From assembly GCA_016858145.1 (NCBI GenBank), contig JAEHOE010000042.1:558001-622000 (forward strand): a DNA stretch of 64,000 nucleotides, in the 5' to 3' direction. The translations under genes and the position numbers were made by a program. Each line of letters begins with the position of its first letter. Position 1 is the first letter of the stretch. Positions 12,451 to 24,000 of the stretch are shown here, piece after piece. The DNA comes from Edaphochlamys debaryana. Lineage: Eukaryota; Chlorophyta; Chlorophyceae; Chlamydomonadales. A model generated the notes under the pieces. The model ran no database searches. It had not been told where the DNA came from and saw only the letters and a list, made by a program, of their open reading frames with translations.

Positions 12451-13626
12451 TTAAGACGTGGATGGGGAAGACGCTATCAAACGTTACGCCGATCAGCGCA
12501 CGAGAATAGCCGTACTGACACAAACGGCGCGACGAACAGAGGTCTTTTTAGCGCTTAATACGTTGTTCTCTTGGCGCCGTCCGATCTTTTGAAGCGGTGC
12601 ATGTGTTTGTGCACCCAACCCAATCGGCCAAGTCCGGCATTGCGGGGTTGCGAAGGCCCCTTACTTATGGCGGCGTGGGTTCAGTCCGTGCTCTGTGGGG
12701 CGTAGTGCTTGATTGCGCGGCCCCGCGGGGTTTGGGGCTCAGCCCTTTTCCCTGTCCTGATGAGGACCGACACCCTTGTTTCTTAGCGCCTCGTTGAAGT
12801 GGCGGCACAAATCAATTCGATCGACTAGGCAAGGCCACACAACACTGGATGGGACCTGGCAGACCCGTTGAACGCGCCCGCCGCAAGCGGCCAAGACGGT
12901 GGATGTCTGGCTCCTGGCACATGCGTGGCGGCCGCTGATCCATGCTTGCCTTCGCGACCGTTGTGCGCTTTGTCTTTCGGCTTGGGTTTGTCTCTTGGGT
13001 ATCTGTCTGGTGCGTGTGGTACCAACGAAGTCGATTGTACGACTCTGAGTTAGAAACGGTAGTTCGAGGTTGGACTTCACCCCACCACCATGGATGATAG
13101 ATAGAGATACACATGGGCAGGTGCTAATTAGTCTGACCAGACTGATAGCCTGATGGTGTCAGCCTGACTAGACTGATAGGTGAGATCGGACTTCACCCCA
13201 TCGCTGATGACCATTGCCACCCCCCTACCTTATGCGTCTTCCCTTCTTCTGCGTCTCCCGTGCATCTCTGTCCTTCCTTCGGCATGATGCTTGCCCTGGC
13301 TGGATGGGTGTGTGGGGTGTGAGTGCTGTCGGACATTGGGACTTCTTGGATTTGTCGGGAGTGACTGCTTTTTAACAGTATTGCGACTGCCTTCTCTGCC
13401 ACGCTTTTAAATGTGTGATACGGTACTGCCAGACATTAGTGGGATGTTGGCGCCCCAATGCACTTCCAACAGATCCTCATAGTACAGGAATGGTAGGTAT
13501 GCTGGACAGGAAAAGTTCCCCCTAACCTGATATCGTGCGTGGATGCCGTGGCGGATGGAGCTCATGTGCTCCTGGGTGACGGCACGATGGGGACGCAATA
13601 CACGGAACCCGCGAATGCACAAATCA

Positions 13627-13631
13627 TGTAA
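13627..13631 (+). terminator. Candidate polyadenylation signal (TGTAA)
   Basis: TGTAA is the usual green-algal poly(A) signal. This is a candidate downstream of the kinase stop; it would imply a 3' UTR of about 1.2 kb, long but within the range of these algae. Confidence 0.3.
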
Positions 13632-13860
13632 AGCCGAATGGATGGAGAAACAAACAGTTCATGCGCGCCCCTTGCCTCGCCAGTCCACCCGCTCCTGCCA
13701 GTTCTTGCTGTCTCACCAAGGACCATGGAGCATGGACCCATCCATGAAGCAAGAAACTAATAGGCAGGACGCAAGAGGAGTCCGTGCGGTAGCGCGCGCG
13801 CCTAATGGCCATCTGTCCTGGGGGAGGGGTTTAGGGACAAAAGTTTAGCACCCCATGCCG

Positions 13861-14770
13861 CAAAAGTTCTGACCCCCTTGACCCACCCACCCACCCACCC
13901 ATGCCGTATGGCGTACGGCAGCACTGCACATGCGAGAACCGTACGGCAATTTCTTTCATTTTTGCATCTACGGACTGCATTCACGTGTGCTATCGTCTTG
14001 CAAGCCATCCTGGGGCGAATGCGAGACTCGGGGTCTGTCCTTTGAACATGGCCGCGTCCATCGACCCACAGAGCAGGGTCCTGCACAGAGAGGGTCCTGC
14101 CGCACCTACCACCGTAGCTCCTAGTGCTTCTGGCTCCTTTTGTGATCAAGTGGCTGTGTGCTGTTGTTGTTGTTGTTACACGGACATGGTACCAGCCGTG
14201 AACCTCCATACGGGCCGTGGGCCAAAGGGGAATGTGTTCAGTGAAGCACAAACAAGGTCAATGGAATCCAGCCTTGCCCAGGAGCACGGCATGCGGCAGG
14301 CGTCTACCGAGCGCCCAAACGACCCCAGGCAGTGTTCACCGCGTCAGGCGCCTCAGAGGGCGTTCTCAAACGACCTATGTCACTCGCCAACCACCGCGCT
14401 ACAACAGAGCCGCCAGCAGCCTCCCACTCAGCAGGGCCTAACAGGCATAATCAGTCGAACAGGAAGCCGTCAGTCAGGAATTAGTCGAGGGTCGAGTGTG
14501 TGACACAACAGGGGGCAGTGGGAATGGAACCCCACGTGTTCCGCAGCGGGTGGCATGCCGACATGGCGGGTCATGCCCGGCCTGGACCCACCTCCCGACC
14601 GTTGAACGTGGTGCTCAGTCTTACCCAGGGTTCAGACCTTCTCAATACACGCCTGATGGACCCTTGGAAGAGCGCAGGAGTCGACGGAAGGTCTCCTGCC
14701 CGCCGTGACGAAAGTCTCCTGCGCCCACTTGACGAAAGTTCCCAGACCCCCTGACCCACCCACCCACCCT
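13861..14770. repeat. Pair of related C-rich direct repeats around a 0.85-kb segment
   Basis: The left copy (13861-13900) reads aaagttctgacccccttgac followed by (ccca)n. The right copy (14733-14770) reads aaagttcccagaccccctga followed by cccaccca. A 14700s block also repeats cgaaagtctcctgc. They could be the flanks of a small non-autonomous insertion or the product of unequal duplication. No transposase or clear terminal inverted repeats are seen. Confidence 0.35.
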
Positions 14771-14812
14771 AAACTTTGGGGGCCCAGATCTCTGCAATAA
14801 AAGCTTCGATCT

Positions 14813-14861
14813 CAATTCCGAAAGCGGAATTGGCTCCTTTGGCCAAGCTCTTTCCAAAGGA
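14813..14861. repeat. Two adjacent small palindromes
   Basis: caattccg-aaag-cggaattg is a perfect 8-bp stem with a 4-base loop. It is followed at once by cctttgg...ccaaagg, a 7-bp stem with a ~10-base loop. Both lie in non-coding DNA. The function is unknown. Confidence 0.5.
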
Positions 14862-15229
14862 AGCATGGGGTACTTCTACATCATTCCTACCCCCCCCTGA
14901 TCTGTCCATCCTCCGCGCTTGCGCCTGCACACCGTGCCACACGCACAGGCATGCCGTACCTCGTAGCACTACACAGCACAGCAATACCACATCCGAGGCA
15001 GCTCCCTGTGGCCCTACCCAGCGGCGGCATCCCTTATCGCGGCATCCCCCAGTACCTACCATCATCGAGGTCAGCCCTGTGGCCCTGCCCTGAGGCATCG
15101 TTCAGGAAATCCCCAGCGGGACAGCTCCATCCAACCATCCATCCAAGCCACGCATGCGCGTTCTCATTCTTCCACGCACCACCTCCCTGCCTGCCTCATA
15201 ACACTCCACGGTTGTTGCCCGCCCCCACG

Positions 15230-15663
15230 CCCCAGCCTCCCTCTCGGGGCCACGCCAGCAGCGCCGGCGGCAGCGCCTCAACCTCGCCCCCGTCCCTCAG
15301 CTCCTGCTCCGACAGCCAGGCCCGCACGCCGCTGCCCTCGGGGCGGGACAGGAGCTCGGGCAGGGGGCAGCCCCAGGCCAGCTCCCACAGCACAAGAGCC
15401 AGAGCGTACACATCCCCGGGGGGCCCGGCGCGGCCACTGCGGGCGAGCTCAGGCGGCGAGTAGGCGGAAGAGCGCCTGGGGGCGGTGGGGCGCAAGACGG
15501 GTGGGATCAAGGTGATGAAGGGTCACGACGTGGGGGCACGTACTGCGGCGGCTGGAGGGGTAACAGGCGGCACGCAAGGAAGGGCACGCGTCGATCAAGC
15601 TGCCGCCACCCACCTCGCCGGCCCTGACAGGTGCGTGTTGCCCGCCGCCACATCCAGCCAGCC
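15230..15663 (-). pseudogene. Inverted 434-bp copy of kinase exon/intron/exon
   Basis: The reverse complement of this segment matches 11887-12320 over equal lengths (434 bp) with no difference that I could find by eye. The source covers the end of kinase exon 9, the whole following intron and the first two thirds of the last exon (YSPPEL to about WPREGGWG). Since the intron is included, this is a DNA-level duplication, not a retrocopy. It lacks the rest of the kinase and the frame runs into unrelated sequence, so it cannot encode a working kinase. Identity that includes the intron implies a recent event. Confidence 0.9.
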
Positions 15664-16697
15664 AGCCACTCAGCCTCAAGATCTTAAGCTCACTTGTAGC
15701 GCACAAATCACATACACAAAGCAGAGCACAAAGCACATGCACGAATAAAACGGCCGTCATGGCATGCAACGAATCCGGGATACCGCATGGCGGTTCTGGC
15801 GGCCATGCATGACATGAGCACAATTCCCAAGCATTTGCAAACAACGTTCAAGGCACGAAAAGGACAGGGGTGGAGGAGGCCGCTGTCAGCTGCAGACAAA
15901 GCCTCCGAAAGCCTCACGCCGTGACGTACACATCAAAGCAATCCAAGCCAGAATTCCAAGCCGCATGCATGAGACCTCACGATTCATGTACGAGACTTCA
16001 TACCATCACAGGGCCGCCGCCCGCCCTCAAGCAACTTGAGCATGCATTTTGGTTCTTGTCATGAGACTGCATAGATAAAGCAATTTGCGTCCTGCCCCGC
16101 TCCAGCCCCAAAATGCTCGCCCCAAACTAAAAAGGAGAATCCTGGGCAGTTGCACGCCAATGGGACCACGTGGGTAGTACCGCTCACCGTGTCTCCCTGC
16201 CGATCCGTACCGCCGTACGCATTATAATTAGAGACTACTACCGGTACCGGGCTCTCAAAACCTCGCTCAAACTGTACCTTGAGCATGCATTAGCAGCAGG
16301 GGCCATGCACACAAGCCCACGCAACCGCTTTCCAAGATTCAGCCTAGCCGTGATAGCATAGCCACACCACTGCCGCTGGGACAGATAGCACCCCATGACA
16401 CCGCGCGGTGGGTTCCATCCTTGATAGTTCAGGTTCTTGGAGGGCAAAGTCCCTCCGGCTTGCTTGCCCCCGCGTCAGTCATCCCTGCCTATGCGCACTG
16501 GGCCGCAGCCTAGGCCAGTGGTACCTACCGGCTGGGCTAGCTGCGCATGCGTGCTCCCAGGCCGCCCCCCACACGCAGACCCTGTTGCCTTATACGCGCT
16601 TGGGCAGCGGGATCCACAGAGCAGAGCGCAGCTCTGCTTCCATCCACCTGCTTACCAACACCGCCACCTCGTGCCTGCCAGCACCGGTCTCATCAGT

Positions 16698-19600
16698 TCA
16701 CTCCAGGCGGGGCTGCGCGCGGGCCTGCTGCAAGAGCGCCGCAAGTCTCCGGCTCACTCGCGCCAGAACGCTCTCCCCACCCTCGCCCTTGGTGCCACCC
16801 TCATCACGCACGTGTCTGCTTCGCACGCCGCCCTCTGGGCCAGGCGGCGCCGGTCCCGGGCAGCCGATCCGCAACACTCCATTCCTGCAGGACCTCAGCT
16901 TCGCGCGGAGACGCGACAGGGGCCCAGCCACGGAACGCTGCTCCCGCGTGTGATCTCGAGGCGACGGCGGCGGCGTGGGCTCCGCACGAGGTGTGTTGCA
17001 TGCTGATGCCGGGGGGCTGTCGCAAGGCGAGGACGAGGCGGCGGAGCGCCGGCAGGTCCCCCCGCTGCCGCCCTCCGACAGACAGCCAGACGACGGCTGC
17101 TGTACTGGTGTCTCAGCCACTGGCGGCAGGATGGTCATCATGCGTGGGGCCTCCCCGCTGCGCACACGGCGGCCACCGCCGCCGCCGCCACCGCCGCCGG
17201 GGCCGACGCCGGGGCCACACCCGCCCTGAGGGCTGCTGTTGAGCTCACCACCGCCGCTGCTGCAGCCGCTGCCGTCAGAGCTTGCGAAGACCGTTGACGA
17301 GGGGGAGGTGCCTAAGGTGCCCGAGGACAGACCCGACGCGAACGCGGCAGTACTCCTGCCACAGCTGCCGCCGGCCGCCGCCGCCGCCGGCGCGCAGTCG
17401 CTTTCGATCAAGGCACTGCGTCCACTGCCGTCGCCAGGTGGTGAGGCCTCACCGCCGCCGTCGCTTTCCGCGGTGCCCACGGGCCCGCTGCTCGGGCGGC
17501 CAGCGCCGTTGAGGGGGCTGCTTGGAGTGGGCTCAGCGGCGGGGGCTTCATGAGCAGGGGCAGAGGCGCGGCGCTGGTGGCGGCCGGCGGAACCGGCGGA
17601 GCCGCCGTCCCGTGGCGGCGCGTCTTCGGGGGCGTCGGAGCTACGGGCGGCCCCACAGGATCGAGGCGACGAGGATGCCGGACGCGGCTGGAGCTGTGCC
17701 ACCGCCTGGGCCAGCGTCTGTAGCGCACGTGCGCCTTTACCGCCGCCGCCGCCGTCACCGCCGCCGCCGCCGTCACCGCCGCCGCCGCCGCCGCCGCCGC
17801 TGCAGCCCTTGTCTAGGTCGGGGCCGTCGAGCGACGGTGGCACCGTGCACGAGCCCTCCGCCAGAGCCGACTCAAGCTCTCCGTCTGCGTCCTCCGCTAT
17901 GGGCGCGAGGTTGGCGCCGGACTGGGGCCGAGAGGCAACCCTGCTCCGCGGCCTACCTCTGGCCCTGCCCCTGCCGGCGGCAGAGGCAGGCTGGGCCCGG
18001 GACCTGGGGGCCGCTGTCGCAGCAAGGCCCTGGTGTGGCAGGGAGCCCCAGCCCAGGCCCTGTATCACTGCCCACAGGGGCTGCTGCTGCCGTGCAGCAG
18101 GCCCCTGCCCGGCCGGAGGGTCGCGCATGCGTCGCGCGAAGACGCTGGTGAGTGTGGCCAGGGGGTCTTGTTGGGGGTAGTGTCTGAGATTGCGTGGGTC
18201 CATCTCAACGCGTTCTTGGGCCAGCGCGCCGTTCCCCTGGCGCGTACGGTACCAACGTACCATACGCAGGAAAGGGTTAGAAGGATTCAGCGTTTACCTG
18301 GCGTTGACCTGAGCGCAAGCCAGCCGCCCGCCCTCGCGCGGAAACCAAACCCCCACCAAGCTGCGCGCGTGCAGACCCCGGCTCACCTCCCGGCCAGGGA
18401 AAGCGATCACCACCGGGTCACTTCGCGGCCCGGGGGCCGCCGCACCCGCCGCAGCGCTCGCCACCTCGAGCGGGTCGAATCCGTACAGGAGCGAGGCGCA
18501 AAGCTGCTGGAAGGGCGACACCAGGCCACCCGGCAGCGCCGCCAGGAGGGCGCCGCCATCCGCCGTGTACCCGGACCAAGATCCAGGGCTGTACGACATC
18601 TGGCGTGATCACGTAAGGGTGCCGTGGGGGGGATTGAAGCAGGGAGGTCGCTCGTCTGGATGCAGGCACAACCCAGCCCATGCTCGGACCTTGCCCTTGT
18701 ATGTCCCACCACCGGCTCCCGCGGGCTCTCCGGCCCATCAGGGTCACATGAAATAGAAATAGAAATATCTAACGCCGGGTTACCCCTGGCGTGGGTTAAG
18801 GAGGGCGGGTTGGTCAGACCCGCCACCATGGGGGTGCCTCCCATCAGGGTCACGTGTCCCCGCCCCCGCGTGCCCCCGCGTTCCGTCCCCCTCCTCACCT
18901 GCTGGTGTGGGAAACCGACGACGGCCGAGCCGTCATTTGCCGCCGCCGCTGCCGCTGCCGCCGCCGCCGCCGCCGCCGAACCGGCCTCGGCAGCCTGACG
19001 GCCGCCGTACAGGGGCTTAGTAATGATGGCACAGGGCCGCAGGAGGTGCGCCTGCTGGTCTGTCGGGTGCCGCCAGTCGGGCCGGGCCCTGACGGCGTCG
19101 TGGCCCGTAACCCTGCTGAGGCCTCGAGGCCGGGCTGCGGAGGAGGAGGAGGAGGAGGCCCCGCCGCCTGCCCCGCCGTCGCCGTCTCCAGCATCGCACC
19201 CTTCGCCAGACTCAGTCTCGGCCGGCTCCCAAGCGCCGGTATCGTCCAAGCCTGGGGCAAGTCCTGCTCCCAAAGGCAATTCGTATATGGGCACGGACGG
19301 GGCTCTCTCCCGCTCGTGCGCTGCAGCGTTGCACAGCGGTGGGTGCGGGAGCCCTGGCGCTGGGGCGACACCGGCGTACTCCGCTAGCGCGCAGTGCTCA
19401 GCGGGGGCCGCAAGCGATCCAGGAGGAAGGGCCGCGACGGCCCCTGCTGTCACGGCCAGCACAGAGCGGTACGAGGTGATGAGGTGCGTGTAGTCCAGGA
19501 GCCCTGTGTCATCTTGTATCACCAGCTCGTATCCCTGGCTCTGTCGAGGGCGCATTGTGGCGTGAACTGTCGCCGGCGTGCCGGCCGCCGAGTACTGCAC

Positions 19601-20118
19601 GTCCACCCCTGTGTGAGAAAGAGAGCTCAGAGCTGCGGCTGCGTGCCTTTCGCCAAGCCGTCAGGCACGCATGATCGTGACTCCGGTCCACAGATGTCGG
19701 TCGAGTTAGGGTTGCAGCCCTGTGCAGCCTTGCTGTGCTCCTGGACTGTGGACGGGCTTGATGGGGCCCCCGGGGGCGAAGGGATCTGAGGGGCGGCAAG
19801 GGCCGGCAGCAGCGTGCGGCAAGCGTGTCCTGAGGGAGTATCGGTGTTCGGTAGCGGGGATCTGCAGGTCTGCAGACCTCGCCAACAACCCTAACTCTGC
19901 GCACCTATCTCAGCGCCGCTGGGACGATGCGCCGGAGGCGATGATGCGAAGTAGTAAGCCTCCCCGCAGAAGCAGCCGAGTACGTGCAAGCTCTTTTTAC
20001 GTATGAGACGCAGCCGTGTAACCCGTAGTGTGGACCGTGTGGACCGGGAGGGCGGAAACGCCAAGTTGTGTGCGACCAACGACTCGTCGAAGCCAGGTGT
20101 GCGCGCCACACTGTACAT
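16698..20118 (-). CDS. Protein of unknown function, Ser/Gly/Ala-rich C-terminus (4 exons)
   Basis: Proposed exons on the minus strand are 20118-19905, 19608-18899, 18599-18309 and 18236-16698. All phases agree (1, 0, 0), giving about 917 aa. The start MYSVARTPGFDESLVAHNLA is the first Met after a possible acceptor (tgttcgcag), so further 5' coding sequence cannot be excluded. The N-terminal ~330 residues look like an ordered domain (GYELVIQDDTGLLDYTHLIT; SPFQQLCASLLYGFDPLE; a segment ending SLVGVWFPREGG). The remaining ~510 residues are low complexity with poly-Gly and Ser/Pro runs, ending in a basic RLRAKLRSCRNG-type segment. I do not recognise the family. It is tail-to-tail with the receptor kinase. 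Confidence 0.6.
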
Positions 20119-21023
20119 CCAAAACCTGCGAACACAGGCAAGGCGTGAGTGTCGTCAGGATTGCTACGGCTCCAAGCGGCTGGAGCAGGAGGGGCGACTC
20201 GAGGACGAGACATCTCTGTGGGTTTCTTGCGAGTTGGCTTACCGCGAGTTGTCTGTTATTCTTCGCCACAGCAGCTGCTTGACACAACGTCGCCCAGGGT
20301 TGTCCAGCGGGTTGCGTTGTTGTGACGGGCATTTCTACACGCCATTACACGCGCTCCGCCCTGGGGGCTTCTAGCGTCTGGCGTATGAAGTTAGCTCGAC
20401 TGCTGCCGTCTTAGACCTGCTCTTAGCTGCCAAATTAGCGAAATGCGGTCCCGGCGCGCACCCTACAGTTGAGTCGCGAAGTCGACGTGTAGCACAATTT
20501 GCACACTCTGAAGCGTGTGAATCAGGTCAGTAGTGCGCACACAACTGCGCCCGCATGTGGCCGCAAAAGCTGTCTTGCGACATCAGTCATGCCACATAAT
20601 ATGTCGGCCCATGCCACATCCAGGCTACGGCTTTTTCTGGCTTGCCGGCCCACACGCAAAGGCAGCTACCTAGCTAGGTAGAACCGTAGCTAAGATGCAG
20701 CGACTCGACCCGTCAAGCTGCCGAGTTCGGCAGCTCCGTTTCTAGGTGCGGCAAGTGCGGGCAAGTCGCGCCAAACCTGAGCCAAGTCGCCCACACCCGC
20801 CCACACCGCACAGCCCAGCTAACCCACTGCAAAAGCAAACACACTCTGCTCCGCCCGCCGGGCCTCACCACTCGCTCCGTTCTCTGCCCTGCCCTACCAG
20901 CACCTCACAGCTGCCCTCGCCCCCACCCGGTCCCCACCCCTCCCCACCCCACCCCACCCCACTCCCAGCCCCCGGCGCCCTCCACAACCCACGCGCTCGC
21001 ACGCGCACCACCCCCGCACCGCC
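20119..21023. other. Intergenic region with a candidate poly(A) signal
   Basis: It lies between the 5' end of the unknown gene and the stop of the K+ channel, both on the minus strand. It should contain the promoter of the former and the 3' UTR of the latter. A minus-strand TGTAA (TTACA on +) sits at 20345-20349, about 675 nt past the channel stop. The 20.75-21.0 kb part is extremely C-rich on the + strand. No gene is seen. Confidence 0.4.
20345..20349 (-). terminator. Candidate polyadenylation signal of the K+ channel gene
   Basis: TGTAA on the minus strand, about 675 nt downstream of the channel stop codon and upstream of the next gene in the same orientation. Assigned by motif and position only. 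Confidence 0.35.
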
Positions 21024-24000
21024 TCACCGGCTGCCCATCCCATTCACCCCCCGCGGCTCCACGGCCGCCGACGACGTCGGCAGCATCTCCACCCCCTGCC
21101 CCGCCCCCGCCCCCAGCCCCGCCCCCACCAACGGTGCCGCCGCCCCGGTCGCCGCCCCACTCGGCGGCGCCGCCGCCCCAGCGGCGCTGCCCGCCCACGT
21201 GCGGTGCGTGACGTGGTGCGCTGTCGTCGCGTAGCCCGCGGGCTGCGCGTGCGATGGCATGTCGGCGAATGACTCCAGGCCGGAACCGCTGGCGGCGAGG
21301 AAGGCGGACAGCGGCATGGGGCCCGACGGCGGCGGCGGGTGCTGCGGCTGCAGCGTCATGCCGAAGCCCATCCACGACGCACCGCCGCCGCCGCTGGCGG
21401 CGGCGGCTGGCGGCAGCTCCGCCGCCGCCGCGGCGGCGCCAGGGGCCGCGAAGGGGTTGGACGAGACGCTGAGTCCGATGTGGTGGCCGCCGACGATGCC
21501 AGCTCCGCCGCCGCCACTGGAGGAGGCCGAGGCTGACAGGGGGCCCACGTGGGCCCGAGGGATTGCAGATCCGAAACCGCCGGCCGAGGCGGGGCCCGAT
21601 GAGACGGGTAGACCGGCGCCGCCGGCACTGAGGCCCGCGACGGTTGGGTTCGGGCCCGGGGCCTGGGCCTGGGCCTGGCCCGGCTCCGCCCGGTCCGTGA
21701 GGCGCTTGAAGGTCTGAAGTGGGTGAGCCGCAGGGGAGGGAGAGCGTGCGCATGACTAAACACCGGCACAGGCATGCCTAGTTGTGTGAACCACCCTTAG
21801 GGATGCCGGGTGCGGGAGGTGGCAGCCGCTAGTTGAGGCCTCGGGTCGGGGCCTGCTTGGCAGCCAGGGGACAGGGCATGCCCAGCCATGCCTGCATCTG
21901 GATCTGGATCTGGACCCGGAAGCGCGTATCCCATATCTCACCATGTGACGGAGGTGCCACATGTGGGACTGGATCTCGGGCAGGGGCCGCTCTGCCATTC
22001 CGGGGTCGGCGTTGTGCTCGGCCAGGAGCTGGGGGGCGGGAGAGGCAGGGGAGCCACGGAGAGGAGGGGCCAAAGGGGCAACGGTTCAAGAGAGGATTCG
22101 GCCCAGACAAGCACCATCGTCTCCGAAATCGGGGCCCAGAAACCCGTTCCTGGCTTTGAGCTCGGCCAAGGGAGGAGGGACGGGGGAAACCGAGGAATCG
22201 GACCCGCCGCACCAGGCCTGGACCCGCCTCCAGCGCAAGAAGAGGGTCTCCACCTCCCGCGCTGGACCGCCCCCTCGCCTTCCTGGAACCTGGATCCCTA
22301 GTGCCCCAGCTCCTGGATCTGGGTCCCGACCTACCTCCGTGCTGGCCAGCGCGGTGGCGTCGAATCCGCTGAAGTCCAGCCCCAGGCTGCGCCCCCGCAT
22401 CTCCAGGTGCAGCGGCAGGAACTGCTCGTTGATGTGGACCTGGGGGGTGGGGGGGATGGGATGGGGGCAGGGGTGAAGGGGTGCAGGAGCAGGGCACACG
22501 GCGGGACGGGGGAGAGGTATGCGCCAGGGCCATAGCCCCCGGGCCCTCGCAGGCTCCCAGCGTCGTCAACGCCCCCGCCGCCCGCTCTGCAGGAGCCCGC
22601 CGCACTCGCACCCCACACCCGCAGCCCCGGCACCGCGCAGGCCGCAGATCCCCACACAACGCCACCGCCCTGCACCCCATACGGTGCCCGCCAACCCGCA
22701 CCACTAGTCCGTGACACTCTGCAAGTCCGTGACTGCCAGTACGAACAGCGCCGTCACGGATACACGCCGCGCACCCTTGCCCTAACGGAGCGTGCGATCT
22801 GGGTCAGCGCCTGTGACCCGTGTGCACCCGCGGCAGCCGCGCCTGTGTTTCGGCGTGTACCCTGCACGGCTTCACCCCACCCGCGGACCGAGCTAGCGCC
22901 AGGCAGCAGCAGCAGCCCCCTCCCCGTCTGGGCGACTGGGCCCTGGGCACGTTGCTGCCTCGTGTGCAGTTGCACCCCCCTTAGGGGCCCTAGCCTTAGC
23001 TAGGGCCACCAGGCAGCGCCACCACACCGCCCCGCACCTCGTTGGTGTCGTAGGCGGGAGTCCTGCTCCCTCCCCTCCCCCCTCCCCCTCCAACATCGAG
23101 ACCTGGCTACACGTACACGCAGCGCCAAGGTCAGCACCCGTGCCTCGCACCTCGTTGGTGTTGTAGGCGTGGCGCGCCGACATGTTCTTGGAGGTCATGG
23201 CGTCGATCCCGTCCACAAACACCAGGATCTGGTTAGGGGACGTGGGGAGAGGAGGGGTGAGGGAAGAGGTGATCGCGGAGGGGAGCTGAGGGGGGGAAGG
23301 GGGCAGCCACCGGGCCTCAACAACCCTACGGAGGGCCGCCGCCCCGAGCGCGTGCTTGCCCACCCCACCTCAGCCACCTCAGCCTCGGCTCCCTTGGGCC
23401 CCCTCCATCTTGCCTCCACCTCGTCCTTTCGTGCCCCACCACGCCCCCCCGCTCCATCATGAGCATGGCAACGCCTTTCACCACATCACCCTCGCCCCCC
23501 AACCCGCCTGCCCCTCCCCCTCCCCTGCCCCCTCCCTTGATCGCAACCCCTCTTAACTCCTTTTCCCTGCGTTTCCCCTCCCCCACCGCCCCCCCTCCCT
23601 GATGCGCGTCTCAACCCCCCTGGACATCCCTTGAATGCACCTCCGCACCCCACCCCCCTTGCCTCCATCCTGCGTGTCTCCAACCTTCCTGCCCTCCCCT
23701 GACCCCCCTTCCTCCCCCCCCCACCTCCATCATGCGTGTGTCCATCTCCAGCAGGGACAGGTTGTAGAGGGGCGAGGAGGGCGTGATGACGTGAGTCACG
23801 TTGGCGGGGAAGCCCAGCTCCAGGTTGGTCTCCTGAACGTGTGTTGGGCAAGGCGGAAACCGTAAGCAAGCAGAAAGCCCGGCGAGTCCCCAAGGTGTGA
23901 TGCAGCGTCCCTGCCTCAATGTGTGTTTGGGGGGGCCAGGGGGCCGGGAGCGCGGGGGGCCGGGGGGCAGAGAGCCGGGCGCTTTCACTGCGGGGCCGTG

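Larger units (their letters stand above)
12451..16697. other. Non-coding region between tail-to-tail genes
   Basis: This 4.2-kb stretch lies between the kinase stop and the stop of the minus-strand gene at 16698, and I see no convincing gene in it. It begins with the kinase 3' UTR. It contains: an imperfect direct duplication around 13068-13200 (ggacttcacccca twice); two related C-rich blocks at 13861-13900 and 14733-14770; small hairpins near 14813-14861; an inverted kinase fragment at 15230-15663; and two copies of cttgagcatgcatt near 16036 and 16277. Confidence 0.55.

Noticed and set aside
13901..14503. 200-codon + strand frame
   Set aside because: No domain, no splice context, mixed composition and it crosses repeat-like sequence; treated as chance.
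15196..15510. Separate minus-strand gene encoding a kinase fragment
   Set aside because: It is the inverted duplicate of one kinase exon and intron; no catalytic core or upstream exons accompany it.
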